From Methylobacter sp. (GTDB lineage Bacteria > Pseudomonadota > Gammaproteobacteria > Methylococcales > Methylomonadaceae): a DNA stretch of 64,000 nt. Below the pieces are notes generated by a model, which was given only the letters and a program-made list of their open reading frames with translations, ran no database searches and was not told where the DNA came from. The position numbers were made by a program, and so were the translations under genes. Shown here in pieces: positions 8,938 to 17,181 of the stretch; within the stretch, counting starts at the first letter, position 1, and every line of letters starts with the position of its first letter. The stretch spans positions 1-64,000 of the forward strand of contig JAUYMY010000070.1 in NCBI GenBank assembly GCA_030699385.1, given 5' to 3'.

Positions 8938-9000
8938 TAGTGTTTTTTAATTTTACAAACCACCGGAAAAATAAGCGAATGGTGAAATAGTATTGATGAA
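8938..9000 (+). repeat. Right diverged direct repeat flanking the jet operon
   Basis: This is the counterpart of 2327-2400, sharing TAGTGTTT, TTTAC-AAACCACC, TAAGCGAA, GTGA and TTGATGA in the same order and orientation. It lies between the jetC start and the hoxW end, so the two copies enclose exactly the four jet genes. No integrase or transposase is present. Confidence 0.6.
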
Positions 9001-9097
9001 AAGATACTTAGCTGTTCTACATATTTTCGCAGTAAAACATTCTAAGTTGATACGCATGAGCCATTCTTGATCATACCGCTTGGCAGATAAATCAAAC

Positions 9098-9586
9098 CTA
9101 AGATTCTGCCGGATTGGCCTGCTGCAACCAAAAATCAAGGTCTGGATTGGCCAATAAGCGTTCAGCAAAAACACAGGCTTCGACTAAATGGGCGGCGGCA
9201 TTGCTGCCCAAGCCTTCGCCCAATTCAAATTTTTCGCCTTTGATGCTGAGCAGAAAACACGGCGGCGGGGTTTGTTTTTTTATCGATTGATAGACTGCTA
9301 ACACCGCCGCAGGGCTCATCGCATGGGTGGTGTAGCTTTTGTCCCGCTCAGGTTCTAATAACGTGAAATCGAAAGCATGTTTGCAAGCGACCGAGGCATC
9401 GACGAACAACACCAAGCGCCGATTTTCCAAATCCAGCGCATGTTCAATTTGCAGCTGAAAATCAGACAATATGTCCAGCTGGCTCAAATTGCAACGGCTT
9501 TCAACATGCTCCAACAGCAGCGGCCCCAGCGCGTCGTCGCCGCGACTGAGGTTGCCGTAACCAAACAACAATACCGGTTTAGGCAT
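9098..9586 (-). CDS. hoxW: [NiFe]-hydrogenase maturation endopeptidase HoxW
   Basis: This protease removes the C-terminal peptide of the large subunit HoxH once nickel is inserted. The N-terminus LLFGYGNLSRGDDALGPLLLE carries the family signature GNxxRGDDALG with the nickel-sensing acidic residue, and LFVDAS contains the second conserved Asp. The ATG at 9586 gives 162 residues and an 8-bp overlap with the hoxH stop; an in-frame TTG 12 nt upstream is a less likely start. It is the last gene of hoxFUYHW, which ties the protease to this hydrogenase. Confidence 0.9.
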   Translation of the reverse strand: MPKPVLLFGYGNLSRGDDALGPLLLEHVESRCNLSQLDILSDFQLQIEHALDLENRRLVLFVDASVACKHAFDFTLLEPERDKSYTTHAMSPAAVLAVYQSIKKQTPPPCFLLSIKGEKFELGEGLGSNAAAHLVEACVFAERLLANPDLDFWLQQANPAES

Positions 9587-11078
9587 TATCACGCTCAATT
9601 TGCCCGTCGCTGTGTTTAATCAGCTTATCAATCAATTTGCCTTCGGCATCAACCAATTCCAGTTGCAGCGGCATTTTGCCGACCGCATGAGTGGCGCAGG
9701 ACAAGCAAGGGTCGTAAGCGCGTATCGCCACTTCCAGGTTGTTCAACAACGGTTCGGTCAGTTCGCGGCCGGATAAATATTCCGCCGCCACTTGCCGTAC
9801 CGATTCGTTCATCGCCATGTTGTTGCTGGTGGTTGAGACGATTAAATTAGCCTTGGTGACGATGTCGTTTTCATCGACTTGATAATGATGAAACAAGGTG
9901 CCGCGCGGCGCTTCAATCACGCCTATGCCCTCGTAGCGTTTTTCGCCTTGTGCGACCAAATCAGAACCCATGATGTCAGGATCGTTAAGCAGGGTTTTGA
10001 TACTTTCAGCGCAATGCAATACTTCAATCAAACGCGTCCAATGGAAGGCGAGGGTACTGTGTACCATGGCTTCGCCGCTATGCGCTTTAAACTCGACGCG
10101 GGCCGCTTCCGCCAACGGCGTGTCGATGTAATCGCAGTTATTGACCCGTGCCAACGGCCCGACCCGATACCAGCCGTTTTCTTGGCCTAGCGACAACAAA
10201 TAAGGGAACTTCATGTAAGTCCAGGAGCGCACTTCTTCATGGATATAATCGTTATATTTGCAATAATCGATGTGATCCATGATGGTTTCGCCGTGCTCGT
10301 TCTTGGCGCGGATGCCGCCGTGATAAAGCTCCAGCGCGCCGTCCGGTTTGGTCAAGCCCAAATAATTGGTGCGCAAAGTGGCAAATTCGTCATAAAAAGG
10401 CAGGTTGGAACAATGCACTTTTTTGATCAACGCAACCGATGCGGCCGACCAAGCTATCATTTGGTCGATGTCTTCGAGCAAATAGTCGCGCTCGGCCTTA
10501 GTCAGCGATTTGTTCATGCCGCCAGCAATCGCGCCGGTGCCGTGAATACGTTTGCCGGACACCATGCGGATGACTTCCTGGCCGTATTTGCGCAACTTGA
10601 CGCCTTGTACACCGATGTCGGGATATTCGGCCAATACCGCAATCACCGAACGCTTGCTGATGTCGCTTTCAAAACCGAACAATAAATCCGGGCTGGATAA
10701 ATGGAAAAAATGCAGGGCATGGGATTGCAGCACTTGCCCAAAATGCAGTAGACGCCTTAACTTGTCCGCTGAAACCGGCAGATTTTCAGGGTCGATACCA
10801 ACCAGTTGGTCTATCGCTTTAGCCGCCGCCAAATGATGACTAACCGGGCAGATGCCGCATAAACGCTGCACTAAAACCGGCAATTCCCAATAAGGACGGC
10901 CTTGAATAAAGCGCTCAAAGCCACGAAATTCAACGATATGCAACCGGGCTTGTTGGACTTTATTGTCCGCATCCAGCAATAACGTGACTTTGCCGTGGCC
11001 TTCAACGCGTGAAACGGGATCAACGACTACGCGTTTTAAACTGTCCCGGTTTTCGGCTGTTTCTAAATGTTCGTACAT
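9579..11078 (-). CDS. hoxH: Bidirectional [NiFe] hydrogenase large subunit HoxH
   Basis: HoxH holds the NiFe active site and interconverts H2 with protons and electrons. Motifs are intact: VDPVSRVEGHGKV near the N-terminus, the L1 motif RLCGICPVSHH and the C-terminal L2 motif DPCLSCATHA. The residues after CATH form the peptide removed by HoxW, which is encoded next door. I start at the ATG at 11078 (MYEHLETAENR), giving 499 residues, because 17 further in-frame residues upstream fall in the palindromic repeat at 11096-11174 and have no ribosome site, whereas ACGAGA precedes this ATG. With HoxY it forms the hydrogenase half of a cytoplasmic group 3d enzyme. Confidence 0.95.
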   Translation of the reverse strand: MYEHLETAENRDSLKRVVVDPVSRVEGHGKVTLLLDADNKVQQARLHIVEFRGFERFIQGRPYWELPVLVQRLCGICPVSHHLAAAKAIDQLVGIDPENLPVSADKLRRLLHFGQVLQSHALHFFHLSSPDLLFGFESDISKRSVIAVLAEYPDIGVQGVKLRKYGQEVIRMVSGKRIHGTGAIAGGMNKSLTKAERDYLLEDIDQMIAWSAASVALIKKVHCSNLPFYDEFATLRTNYLGLTKPDGALELYHGGIRAKNEHGETIMDHIDYCKYNDYIHEEVRSWTYMKFPYLLSLGQENGWYRVGPLARVNNCDYIDTPLAEAARVEFKAHSGEAMVHSTLAFHWTRLIEVLHCAESIKTLLNDPDIMGSDLVAQGEKRYEGIGVIEAPRGTLFHHYQVDENDIVTKANLIVSTTSNNMAMNESVRQVAAEYLSGRELTEPLLNNLEVAIRAYDPCLSCATHAVGKMPLQLELVDAEGKLIDKLIKHSDGQIERDNA

Positions 11079-11095
11079 GATTTTTTCTCGTATTT

Positions 11096-11174
11096 TGTAG
11101 GTTGGGTTAGCGGTAGCGTAACCCAACACATCGAAGGCAATTGTCGGGTTACGCTATCACTAACCCGACCTACA
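11096..11174. repeat. Long inverted repeat inside the hox operon (family B)
   Basis: The arms of about 29 bp read TGTAGGTTGGGTTAGCGG... and, inverted, TGTAGGTCGGGTTAGTGA..., with three mismatches by eye. Each arm also contains a smaller palindrome around AGCGTAACCC. It lies between hoxY and hoxH, where an RNA hairpin could affect relative expression or transcript stability. A degenerate relative is at 15883-15918. Confidence 0.8.
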
Positions 11175-11191
11175 CAACATATTAAATTCGC

Positions 11192-11731
11192 TCAATCGTA
11201 ATGAACCAACTCATAAGGCAATGACGGCTCACGCCCTTCAATCAAATCGGTCAGGAATTTCCAAAACACATCTGCCGATGGCGGGCAGCCGGGCAGGTAA
11301 TAATCGATTTTAACGATTTCATGGATAGGATGAACTTGGTTCAACAGCAAGGGCAATTCTATGTCGCTGGGAATCTTCGGGTTCTCCACGCCGATGCCAT
11401 CTAAATAAGCTTCATTCAGACATTCTTCCAGCGGGATATAATTGCGCATCGCGGGCAATCCGCCGTTAATCGCGCAAGCACCGACCGCCACCAGAATTTT
11501 GCAGTTGTTACGGAACTCGCGCAATACATGCACGTTTTCCGAATTACACACGCCGCCTTCAATCAAACCTATATCGCAATTGGTGCAATGTTCTATGTCG
11601 GTGATCGGCGATCGGTCGAACTCGACCACTTCAGCCAGTTGCAGCATCCGTTCGTCTATATCTAAAAATGACATGTGACAGCCGAAACAGCCAGCCAGCG
11701 AGGTTGTCGCTACTCTAATTTTATTCGCCAT
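11192..11731 (-). CDS. hoxY: Bidirectional hydrogenase small subunit HoxY
   Basis: HoxY carries the iron-sulfur cluster next to the NiFe site and passes electrons towards HoxU/HoxF. Cluster-binding and family motifs are visible: AGCFGCHMSFLD at the N-terminus, HCTNCDIGLIEGGVCN, VAVGACAINGG and LPGCPPSAD. The ATG at 11731 (MANKIRVATT) gives 179 residues and an 11-bp overlap with the hoxU end; 16 additional in-frame residues upstream lie inside hoxU and are not needed. The product is short, without a Tat signal, as expected for a cytoplasmic group 3 small subunit. Confidence 0.95.
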   Translation of the reverse strand: MANKIRVATTSLAGCFGCHMSFLDIDERMLQLAEVVEFDRSPITDIEHCTNCDIGLIEGGVCNSENVHVLREFRNNCKILVAVGACAINGGLPAMRNYIPLEECLNEAYLDGIGVENPKIPSDIELPLLLNQVHPIHEIVKIDYYLPGCPPSADVFWKFLTDLIEGREPSLPYELVHYD

Positions 11732-12491
11732 GTTTAATATTCTCCGTGCCGACTGCCATGGATGGCTGAAGTGCCGCAACCGGTCGGGAACCGGATGCGG
11801 CTAAAGCTACTTGATCGATTTGTTTATGATCGTAAATGCGCTCGCCAATCGGCACCTGATAACCGGTGCGTTTAACCAACAGTGCGCCGGTTGGGCAGAT
11901 ATGCACCGCCTGATCCGAAGCGTCAATATCGGTATCTTTCAACAAACCGCTTTTCGCATTAACAATCAAATGCTTGTGTATACCGCGCCCACTGATCGCG
12001 AACACGTCTTTACCGTCTTTTTCGTGGCTGGCGCGGACGCACAACGTACAAAAAATGCAGCGATTATGGTCAATCATCACTTCGGCATGGGAGGCGTCGA
12101 CTTCCCGATCTGGATAGAATAACGGGAAATGATTGTCGAGCATGTTCAAATGGTAAGCGACAGCCTGCAGCTGGCAGTTGCCGGTTTTTTCGCACGACGG
12201 GCAAAAATGGTTGCCTTCGACAAACAGCATTTGGGTGATTTTCTTGCGGTCTTCAATCAGCTCTTCGGTTTCATTGAGCACATCCTGCCCCTCCATTGCA
12301 GGAAAGGTGCAGGCAGAGCAGTTGCGGCCGTTGACGTTGACCGTACACAGTTTGCAACTGCCATGCGGCGTGAATTCCGGCTGATGACACAAATGCGGAA
12401 TATAAACACCGGCCGCCATCGCAGCGTCCATGATGGTCTGTCCGTCTTCGAAAGGGATGATTTTACCGTCGATAGTAATAGTTTTACTCAT
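11721..12491 (-). CDS. hoxU: Hydrogenase diaphorase FeS subunit HoxU
   Basis: HoxU is the NuoG-like electron wire between HoxF and HoxY. The N-terminal [2Fe-2S] ferredoxin fold has CHQPEFTPHGSCKLCTV and the later Cys of SACTFPA; then come the His/Cys region with FCPSCEKTGNCQLQ and a ferredoxin-type CIFCTLC with a final CPTGAL. Length is 256 residues. The second Met is preferred as start because GAGGTG lies 7 nt before it; the first ATG is only 1 nt from that site. The gene overlaps the hoxF end by 8 bp. The C-terminal tail after about residue 225 is low in recognisable structure. Confidence 0.94.
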   Translation of the reverse strand: MSKTITIDGKIIPFEDGQTIMDAAMAAGVYIPHLCHQPEFTPHGSCKLCTVNVNGRNCSACTFPAMEGQDVLNETEELIEDRKKITQMLFVEGNHFCPSCEKTGNCQLQAVAYHLNMLDNHFPLFYPDREVDASHAEVMIDHNRCIFCTLCVRASHEKDGKDVFAISGRGIHKHLIVNAKSGLLKDTDIDASDQAVHICPTGALLVKRTGYQVPIGERIYDHKQIDQVALAASGSRPVAALQPSMAVGTENIKHGE

Positions 12492-14274
12492 GTTCATTCA
12501 CCTCAATCTGAGCTAAGTGCGCTCCGGCATCGTCCCGATTCGCCATGCGCCGCGCAGTTTCCAGCGCTGCATCCAAATCAAACCCCGGTTCGTAACTGAT
12601 TTCTTTTAATTTATTTTGGTACAAATCCGGGTAGCGCTCCAACGTAGTCAATATTGGATTAGCCGCCGTTTGTCCAAGACCGCAATGGCTATGGTTTTTG
12701 ACCAGTTGGCACAGCTCTTCGAGTGCGACCACATCGCCGGCCGAACCGTGACCTTCGACAATCTTATCGAGTTGTTTTTGCAACAACGAGGTACCCACCC
12801 GGCACGGCGTACAAAAGCCACAGCTTTCATGGGCGAAAAAGTGCGCAAAATTATGCACCATGTCGAGGATGTTACGACTGGCATTGAAGATAATGAAAGA
12901 ACCGCCGGTCGCCAAATCTTCAAACGCCAGTTTGCGCTCGAATTCCTGATTGGAAATAAAAGTGCCCGATGGCCCGCCGACTTGAACGCCTTGTACATCT
13001 TCGGCACCGCAGTCATTGAGAATAGTCTGTATGGTGGCGCCAAAAGGATATTCGTAAATGCCGGGGCGCGCGCAATCACCGCTGATGCTGAGGATTTTGC
13101 TGCCTTTGGATTTTTCGGTGCCCATGCTGGCAAACCAATCGCCGCCGTTGACCGCGATAGCAGCCGCCGCCATGAATGTTTCGACGTTATTGACTACTGT
13201 GGGCTTGCCCAAATAGCCATTGGTGACAGGATAAGGCGGACGGTTACGTGGAATACCGGCTTTGCCTTCCAGCGATTCGATCAACGCGGATTCTTCGCCG
13301 CAGATATAAGCGCCGGCGCCGAGGCAAATTTCAATGTCGAAATCCAAGCCTGCGCCTAAAATATTGCTGCCCAATAAGCCATTTTGACGGCGCTGAGCCA
13401 ATATATTTTCCAACTTGTCGTGCAGATGCAAATATTCGCCGCGCAAATACAAAAAGCCGTGTTTGGCGCCAATAATCGCGGCACAGACAGTCATGCCTTC
13501 AAATACCTGATCGGCATAGGTATTTAATAAAACGCGGTCTTTAAAGGTGCCGGGTTCGCCTTCGTCGGCATTGCACACCACATAACGCTGAGTTTCCGCT
13601 TCGTCGGCACAAAACCGCCATTTGCTCGCGGTTTTAAAACCCGCGCCGCCGCGACCACGCAAACCTGATTTATCAATTTCGGTCAGTATCTGTTCGGGGC
13701 TTTGTTTAAAAACCGACTTCAGCGCCGCGCCTAGTTCAAGCGGCTGACTTAACAGCAAACCGGATTTGAGGATATTGTCATCGACCTTGAATAACTCGGG
13801 AGGCCATTGCTCCAACGGTTTTTGCTGCTTGACCAGTTCGGCGATTTTGTCGCAGGCCGCACGATCCAAATGCGTCAAAGCATGACCGTTGACCAGACCT
13901 GCCGGCCCTTGATCGCACATGCCGGTACAGGAAGTCTTATCCAAACTGACCAAGCCATCGGCACTGACTTCGCCCACCACAACACCGAGTTTGTCTGCCA
14001 GATAGGCCAGCAGCTCTTTGCTGCCGAGCATGTGATCGGTGATGGAATCGCTGATTAGCAGCTCATAGTGGCCTCTCGGGCTCAAATGAAAAAAACTGTA
14101 AAATTCGATGACGCCGATAATTTGCGTTCGGGGAATGCTGAGCAAATCGGCTAACTGCTCTATCGCATCCTCGGAAATATAATGATAGCGGGACTGAATC
14201 TCCCTTAAAATCTGCAACAAATGCGTTGCCTGATGTTGATTGTTTTCTACGATACCCTGAATAAATTGTTTCAC
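12484..14274 (-). CDS. hoxF: Hydrogenase NADH-binding diaphorase subunit HoxF (NuoE-NuoF type)
   Basis: HoxF exchanges electrons with NAD(H) through FMN. The 596 residues combine an N-terminal NuoE-like domain (about 1-155) with a NuoF-like domain. The NAD/FMN-binding glycine motif is RGRGGAGFKTASKW, followed by CNADEGEPGTFKDR; the [4Fe-4S] motif is ESCGFCTPCRVGT. In the NuoE-like part only the pair in SCTGMCDQGP is present; the first cysteine pair expected of a [2Fe-2S] NuoE is absent, as I recall for Ralstonia-type HoxF. The start is GTG at 14274 with a strong GGGAG upstream. It leads hoxFUYHW; no separate hoxE or hoxI is present. Confidence 0.95.
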   Translation of the reverse strand: MKQFIQGIVENNQHQATHLLQILREIQSRYHYISEDAIEQLADLLSIPRTQIIGVIEFYSFFHLSPRGHYELLISDSITDHMLGSKELLAYLADKLGVVVGEVSADGLVSLDKTSCTGMCDQGPAGLVNGHALTHLDRAACDKIAELVKQQKPLEQWPPELFKVDDNILKSGLLLSQPLELGAALKSVFKQSPEQILTEIDKSGLRGRGGAGFKTASKWRFCADEAETQRYVVCNADEGEPGTFKDRVLLNTYADQVFEGMTVCAAIIGAKHGFLYLRGEYLHLHDKLENILAQRRQNGLLGSNILGAGLDFDIEICLGAGAYICGEESALIESLEGKAGIPRNRPPYPVTNGYLGKPTVVNNVETFMAAAAIAVNGGDWFASMGTEKSKGSKILSISGDCARPGIYEYPFGATIQTILNDCGAEDVQGVQVGGPSGTFISNQEFERKLAFEDLATGGSFIIFNASRNILDMVHNFAHFFAHESCGFCTPCRVGTSLLQKQLDKIVEGHGSAGDVVALEELCQLVKNHSHCGLGQTAANPILTTLERYPDLYQNKLKEISYEPGFDLDAALETARRMANRDDAGAHLAQIEVNEHE

Positions 14275-14442
14275 TTTATCTCCCTGGCTTTATCTTTCTG
14301 GATGTTTGTGGATATGATAGTAGCGAATTATTGCATTAAGGTTAATTAATAACCCTACTGCTACTCACTATATCCCACTACTTTAAATAAACCAATAATC
14401 CGGCGCAGTCTTTACAACACAAATATAACCTACACCTCATTC

Positions 14443-14907
14443 ATGGCAAAAAAACCAACGCCTTTTAAACCGGCATTATCATTCCCAAACCGCACTTTCG
14501 CTTATCTTTACAGTCAGATTGAACAACAAAAGCAAGCTTTACAAAAAATTCATGAGGTGTTGCCGGCGGCACTCGGCCAACATGCGTTGCATTGCGTTGT
14601 TCATGGCAAAAAGCTGCTGGTTTATACCGATACCGCGGCCTGGGCATCGCAGTTGCGCTTTTATAACCGTGCGATTTTGGCCGCCATTGCACCGGTAACC
14701 CGCGAATCAGTCTCAATCATGCAGATTAAAATTAACATGGGAGCGATTGAAGCAGAGCCGCGCGCCCCTCGAAAACCGAATATCCCTTCGGCTGAACAAA
14801 TAGAACTGATCCATAGCCACAGCCTGACAGTTGTCGATGAGCCATTGAAACTGGCATTGCTAAAACTAAGCACGACACTGAAAAAACTGTCCGACGCCAG
14901 CCCCTGA
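14443..14907 (+). CDS. dciA: DciA family protein (DUF721)
   Basis: DciA proteins help load the replicative helicase DnaB in bacteria lacking DnaC. The 154 residues contain the DUF721-type core: a helix LQKIHEVLPAALGQHALHCVV, then KKLLVYTDTAAWASQLRFYNRAILAAI, the characteristic strand-helix with the conserved W-x-x-xLR-F segment. The C-terminal helix is LKLALLKLSTTLKKLS. It is transcribed divergently from hoxF and convergently with lpxC, a common place for this gene near the dcw cluster. A weak 5-bp hairpin (14913-14928) follows. Confidence 0.85.
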   Translation: MAKKPTPFKPALSFPNRTFAYLYSQIEQQKQALQKIHEVLPAALGQHALHCVVHGKKLLVYTDTAAWASQLRFYNRAILAAIAPVTRESVSIMQIKINMGAIEAEPRAPRKPNIPSAEQIELIHSHSLTVVDEPLKLALLKLSTTLKKLSDASP

Positions 14908-14947
14908 CTTGCGCTACAGCAAGCCCGGACTGGCTGTATTCACCTTT

Positions 14948-15871
14948 TTATGCCGCTGGCCTGAGTGTTTCTGCCGAGCGCATAAAAGAAATGGGTGCGA
15001 TATTTTCTTCGTCAAAGCTAACCATTTCCCAGGCATCCTTATCATTTAACAAGGCGCGAAGTAATTTATTGTTTAAGCCGTGACCTGATTTATAACCGGT
15101 AAACTCGCCAATCAGGCTATGTCCCAGCAGATACAAATCGCCTATTGCATCAAGGATTTTATGCTTAACAAATTCGTCCGCATAACGCAGACCGTCTTCA
15201 TTAATAATCTTATCGTCATCAACCACAATGGCATTATCAAGGCTTCCGCCCAAGGCCAAGTTATTTTCTCTTAGCATTTCAATGTCTTTCATAAAGCCGA
15301 AGGTTCTGGCCCGGCTCACTTCTTTAACAAAAGTTGTCGATGAAAAATCCATGGTCGCGGTTTTAACATGATCCTCAAAAGCCGGATGTTCAAAATCAAT
15401 AGTAAAAGTGACCTTGAAGCCTTCAAAAGGATCAAAAGACGCCCATTTGTCGCCTTCTTCAACCCGTATGCTGCGTTTGATACGGATATATTGCTTCGGG
15501 CTGTCCTGCTCTTCAACGCCTGCTGATTGGAGCAAAAACACGAAAGGCCCGGCACTGCCATCCATAATCGGCACCTCGGCGGCACTGACATCGATAATGG
15601 CGTTGTCTATGCCTAGGCCGGCAAAAGCCGATAACAAATGCTCAATCGTGGATATTTTCACATCACCGGCAACCAGCGTGGTCGACAGCACCGTTTCGCC
15701 GACATTTTCCGGCGTGGCCTGAATGGTCACCGGTTCGTCCAAATCGACCCTGCGAAAACGAATGCCGGTATTGGCTTCAGCCGGACGTAAGGTCAAATAA
15801 ATTTTGTCACCCGTATGTAAACCGACACCGGTCGCTCTGATTGTGTTTTTTAAAGTTCGCTGTTTGATCAT
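14948..15871 (-). CDS. lpxC: UDP-3-O-acyl-N-acetylglucosamine deacetylase LpxC
   Basis: LpxC is the zinc deacetylase that commits precursors to lipid A synthesis, so the cell makes LPS. The 307 residues match family length. Zinc ligands are present as H78 (STIEHLLSA), H237 and D241 ([10 protein letters not shown]), with the catalytic H264 (SGHGLN) and E77. It is the last gene of the dcw cluster, after ftsZ, with a 106-bp gap containing a degenerate repeat, so it may have its own promoter. Confidence 0.98.
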   Translation of the reverse strand: MIKQRTLKNTIRATGVGLHTGDKIYLTLRPAEANTGIRFRRVDLDEPVTIQATPENVGETVLSTTLVAGDVKISTIEHLLSAFAGLGIDNAIIDVSAAEVPIMDGSAGPFVFLLQSAGVEEQDSPKQYIRIKRSIRVEEGDKWASFDPFEGFKVTFTIDFEHPAFEDHVKTATMDFSSTTFVKEVSRARTFGFMKDIEMLRENNLALGGSLDNAIVVDDDKIINEDGLRYADEFVKHKILDAIGDLYLLGHSLIGEFTGYKSGHGLNNKLLRALLNDKDAWEMVSFDEENIAPISFMRSAETLRPAA

Positions 15872-15882
15872 AAAATAAATTA

Positions 15883-15918
15883 CGCGTAGGTCGGATTAAC
15901 ATAGCGCAACCCGACAAA
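15883..15918. repeat. Degenerate copy of family B repeat
   Basis: GCGTAGGTCGGATTAACATA followed by GCGCAACCCGACAAATT resembles the arm at 11096-11174. It lies in the ftsZ-lpxC gap and is short and mutated. Confidence 0.55.
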
Positions 15919-15977
15919 TTAATACCCCACTCGCCGGCTCGCCGCCTATTTTCAGCGCAGCAAGCCAAGCGGCCTAA

Positions 15978-17144
15978 TCAATCAGCCTGGCGTCTTAAAA
16001 AAGCTGGGATATCCAGATAATCTAAATCCATGTCCTTTTTAGGTTGGGCGCCAAAACGCGTTTCCCTGCCTTCGGTTTTATTACGGATCACAGTCGGCTT
16101 ATCCAGTCCTTCGTAGCTAACTTCGCCGCCCACATTCTGATTGACATAACCGGCTGTCGCTTTAGGCGACATTTTAACTGCGCGTGACGGCAAGCCCATG
16201 CCGGTTGCGACTACCGTAACTTTAATGTCATCGCCTAACTCAGGATTAATCGACATGCCGATTTTAATCACCGCGTCTTCCGAGGCGAATTCGTGAACAA
16301 TATTGCCCACTTCGTCAAACTCGGCTATGCCCATATCGGCGGCCGAAATATTGACCAAAATGCCGCGGGCACCCTGCAAATTAATATCTTCCAGCAACGG
16401 ACAGGCAATGGCTTTTTCAGCCGCTTCCCGTGCGCGGTATTCGCCGCTTGCAGTACCTGTGCCCATAATCGCGGCGCCCATACCTGACATGACCGTTCTG
16501 ACATCGGCAAAATCGACGTTAATCATGCCAGGGTGGACAATCAGCTCGGTAATGCCTTGCACAGCGTCCAGCAACACATCGTTAGCCGCTTTAAAGGCGT
16601 TGACCAAAGACACATCGTTACCGAGTACCGGCAGCAATTTTTGATTAGGAATGGTAATCAATGAATCGACGAATTTTTCCAGCTCGGCGATACCTTGCTC
16701 GGCCGTCGCCAACTTCTTTTTGCCTTCAAATGAAAACGGTTTGGTCACCACAGCAACGGTCAAAATACCCATGCTTCTGGCGATTTCGGCAATCACAGGA
16801 ATCGCGCCGGTACCGGTGCCGCCGCCCATGCCTGCGGTCAAGAAAACCATATCAGCACCTTGTAAAACTTCCCGGATACGATCTTTGTTTTCATCAGCGG
16901 CCAGCCTGCCAACTTCAGGATTGGTGCCTGCTCCCAAGCCTTTAGTCAATTCCACACCTAACTGGATAATGGTATCAATATTCAACTTTCTTAATGCCTG
17001 CGCATCGGTATTAGCACAGATAAACTCAACCCCCTCCACCAAGCTACCCACCATATGACTGACCGCATTACCGCCACCGCCACCGACACCAATCACCTTA
17101 ATGACGGCATGTTCGTTGTTCATGTCCATGAGTTCGTATTTCAT
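15978..17144 (-). CDS. ftsZ: Cell division protein FtsZ
   Basis: FtsZ is the tubulin-like GTPase of the division ring. The 388 residues show the N-terminal glycine-rich strand VIGVGGGGGNAV, the tubulin signature GGGTGTG at residues 107-113, the T7-type loop region NVDFADVRTVM, and the C-terminal peptide LDYLDIPAFLRRQ that binds FtsA and ZipA. I start at the ATG at 17144, 8 nt after AAGGGG; a GTG two codons upstream is too close to that site. It follows ftsA by about 37 bp. Confidence 0.98.
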   Translation of the reverse strand: MKYELMDMNNEHAVIKVIGVGGGGGNAVSHMVGSLVEGVEFICANTDAQALRKLNIDTIIQLGVELTKGLGAGTNPEVGRLAADENKDRIREVLQGADMVFLTAGMGGGTGTGAIPVIAEIARSMGILTVAVVTKPFSFEGKKKLATAEQGIAELEKFVDSLITIPNQKLLPVLGNDVSLVNAFKAANDVLLDAVQGITELIVHPGMINVDFADVRTVMSGMGAAIMGTGTASGEYRAREAAEKAIACPLLEDINLQGARGILVNISAADMGIAEFDEVGNIVHEFASEDAVIKIGMSINPELGDDIKVTVVATGMGLPSRAVKMSPKATAGYVNQNVGGEVSYEGLDKPTVIRNKTEGRETRFGAQPKKDMDLDYLDIPAFLRRQAD

Positions 17145-17181
17145 TGTCACTGCCCCTTACCCTTAATTATCTTAAAAACCA

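Noticed and set aside
12616-13359. 247-residue plus-strand ORF inside hoxF
   Set aside because: Antisense shadow of a strongly conserved gene; no start signal.
14275-14442. Sigma54 or clear sigma70 promoter for the hox operon
   Set aside because: No GG-N10-GC element was found, and the only -10-like TATCAT lacks a fitting -35.
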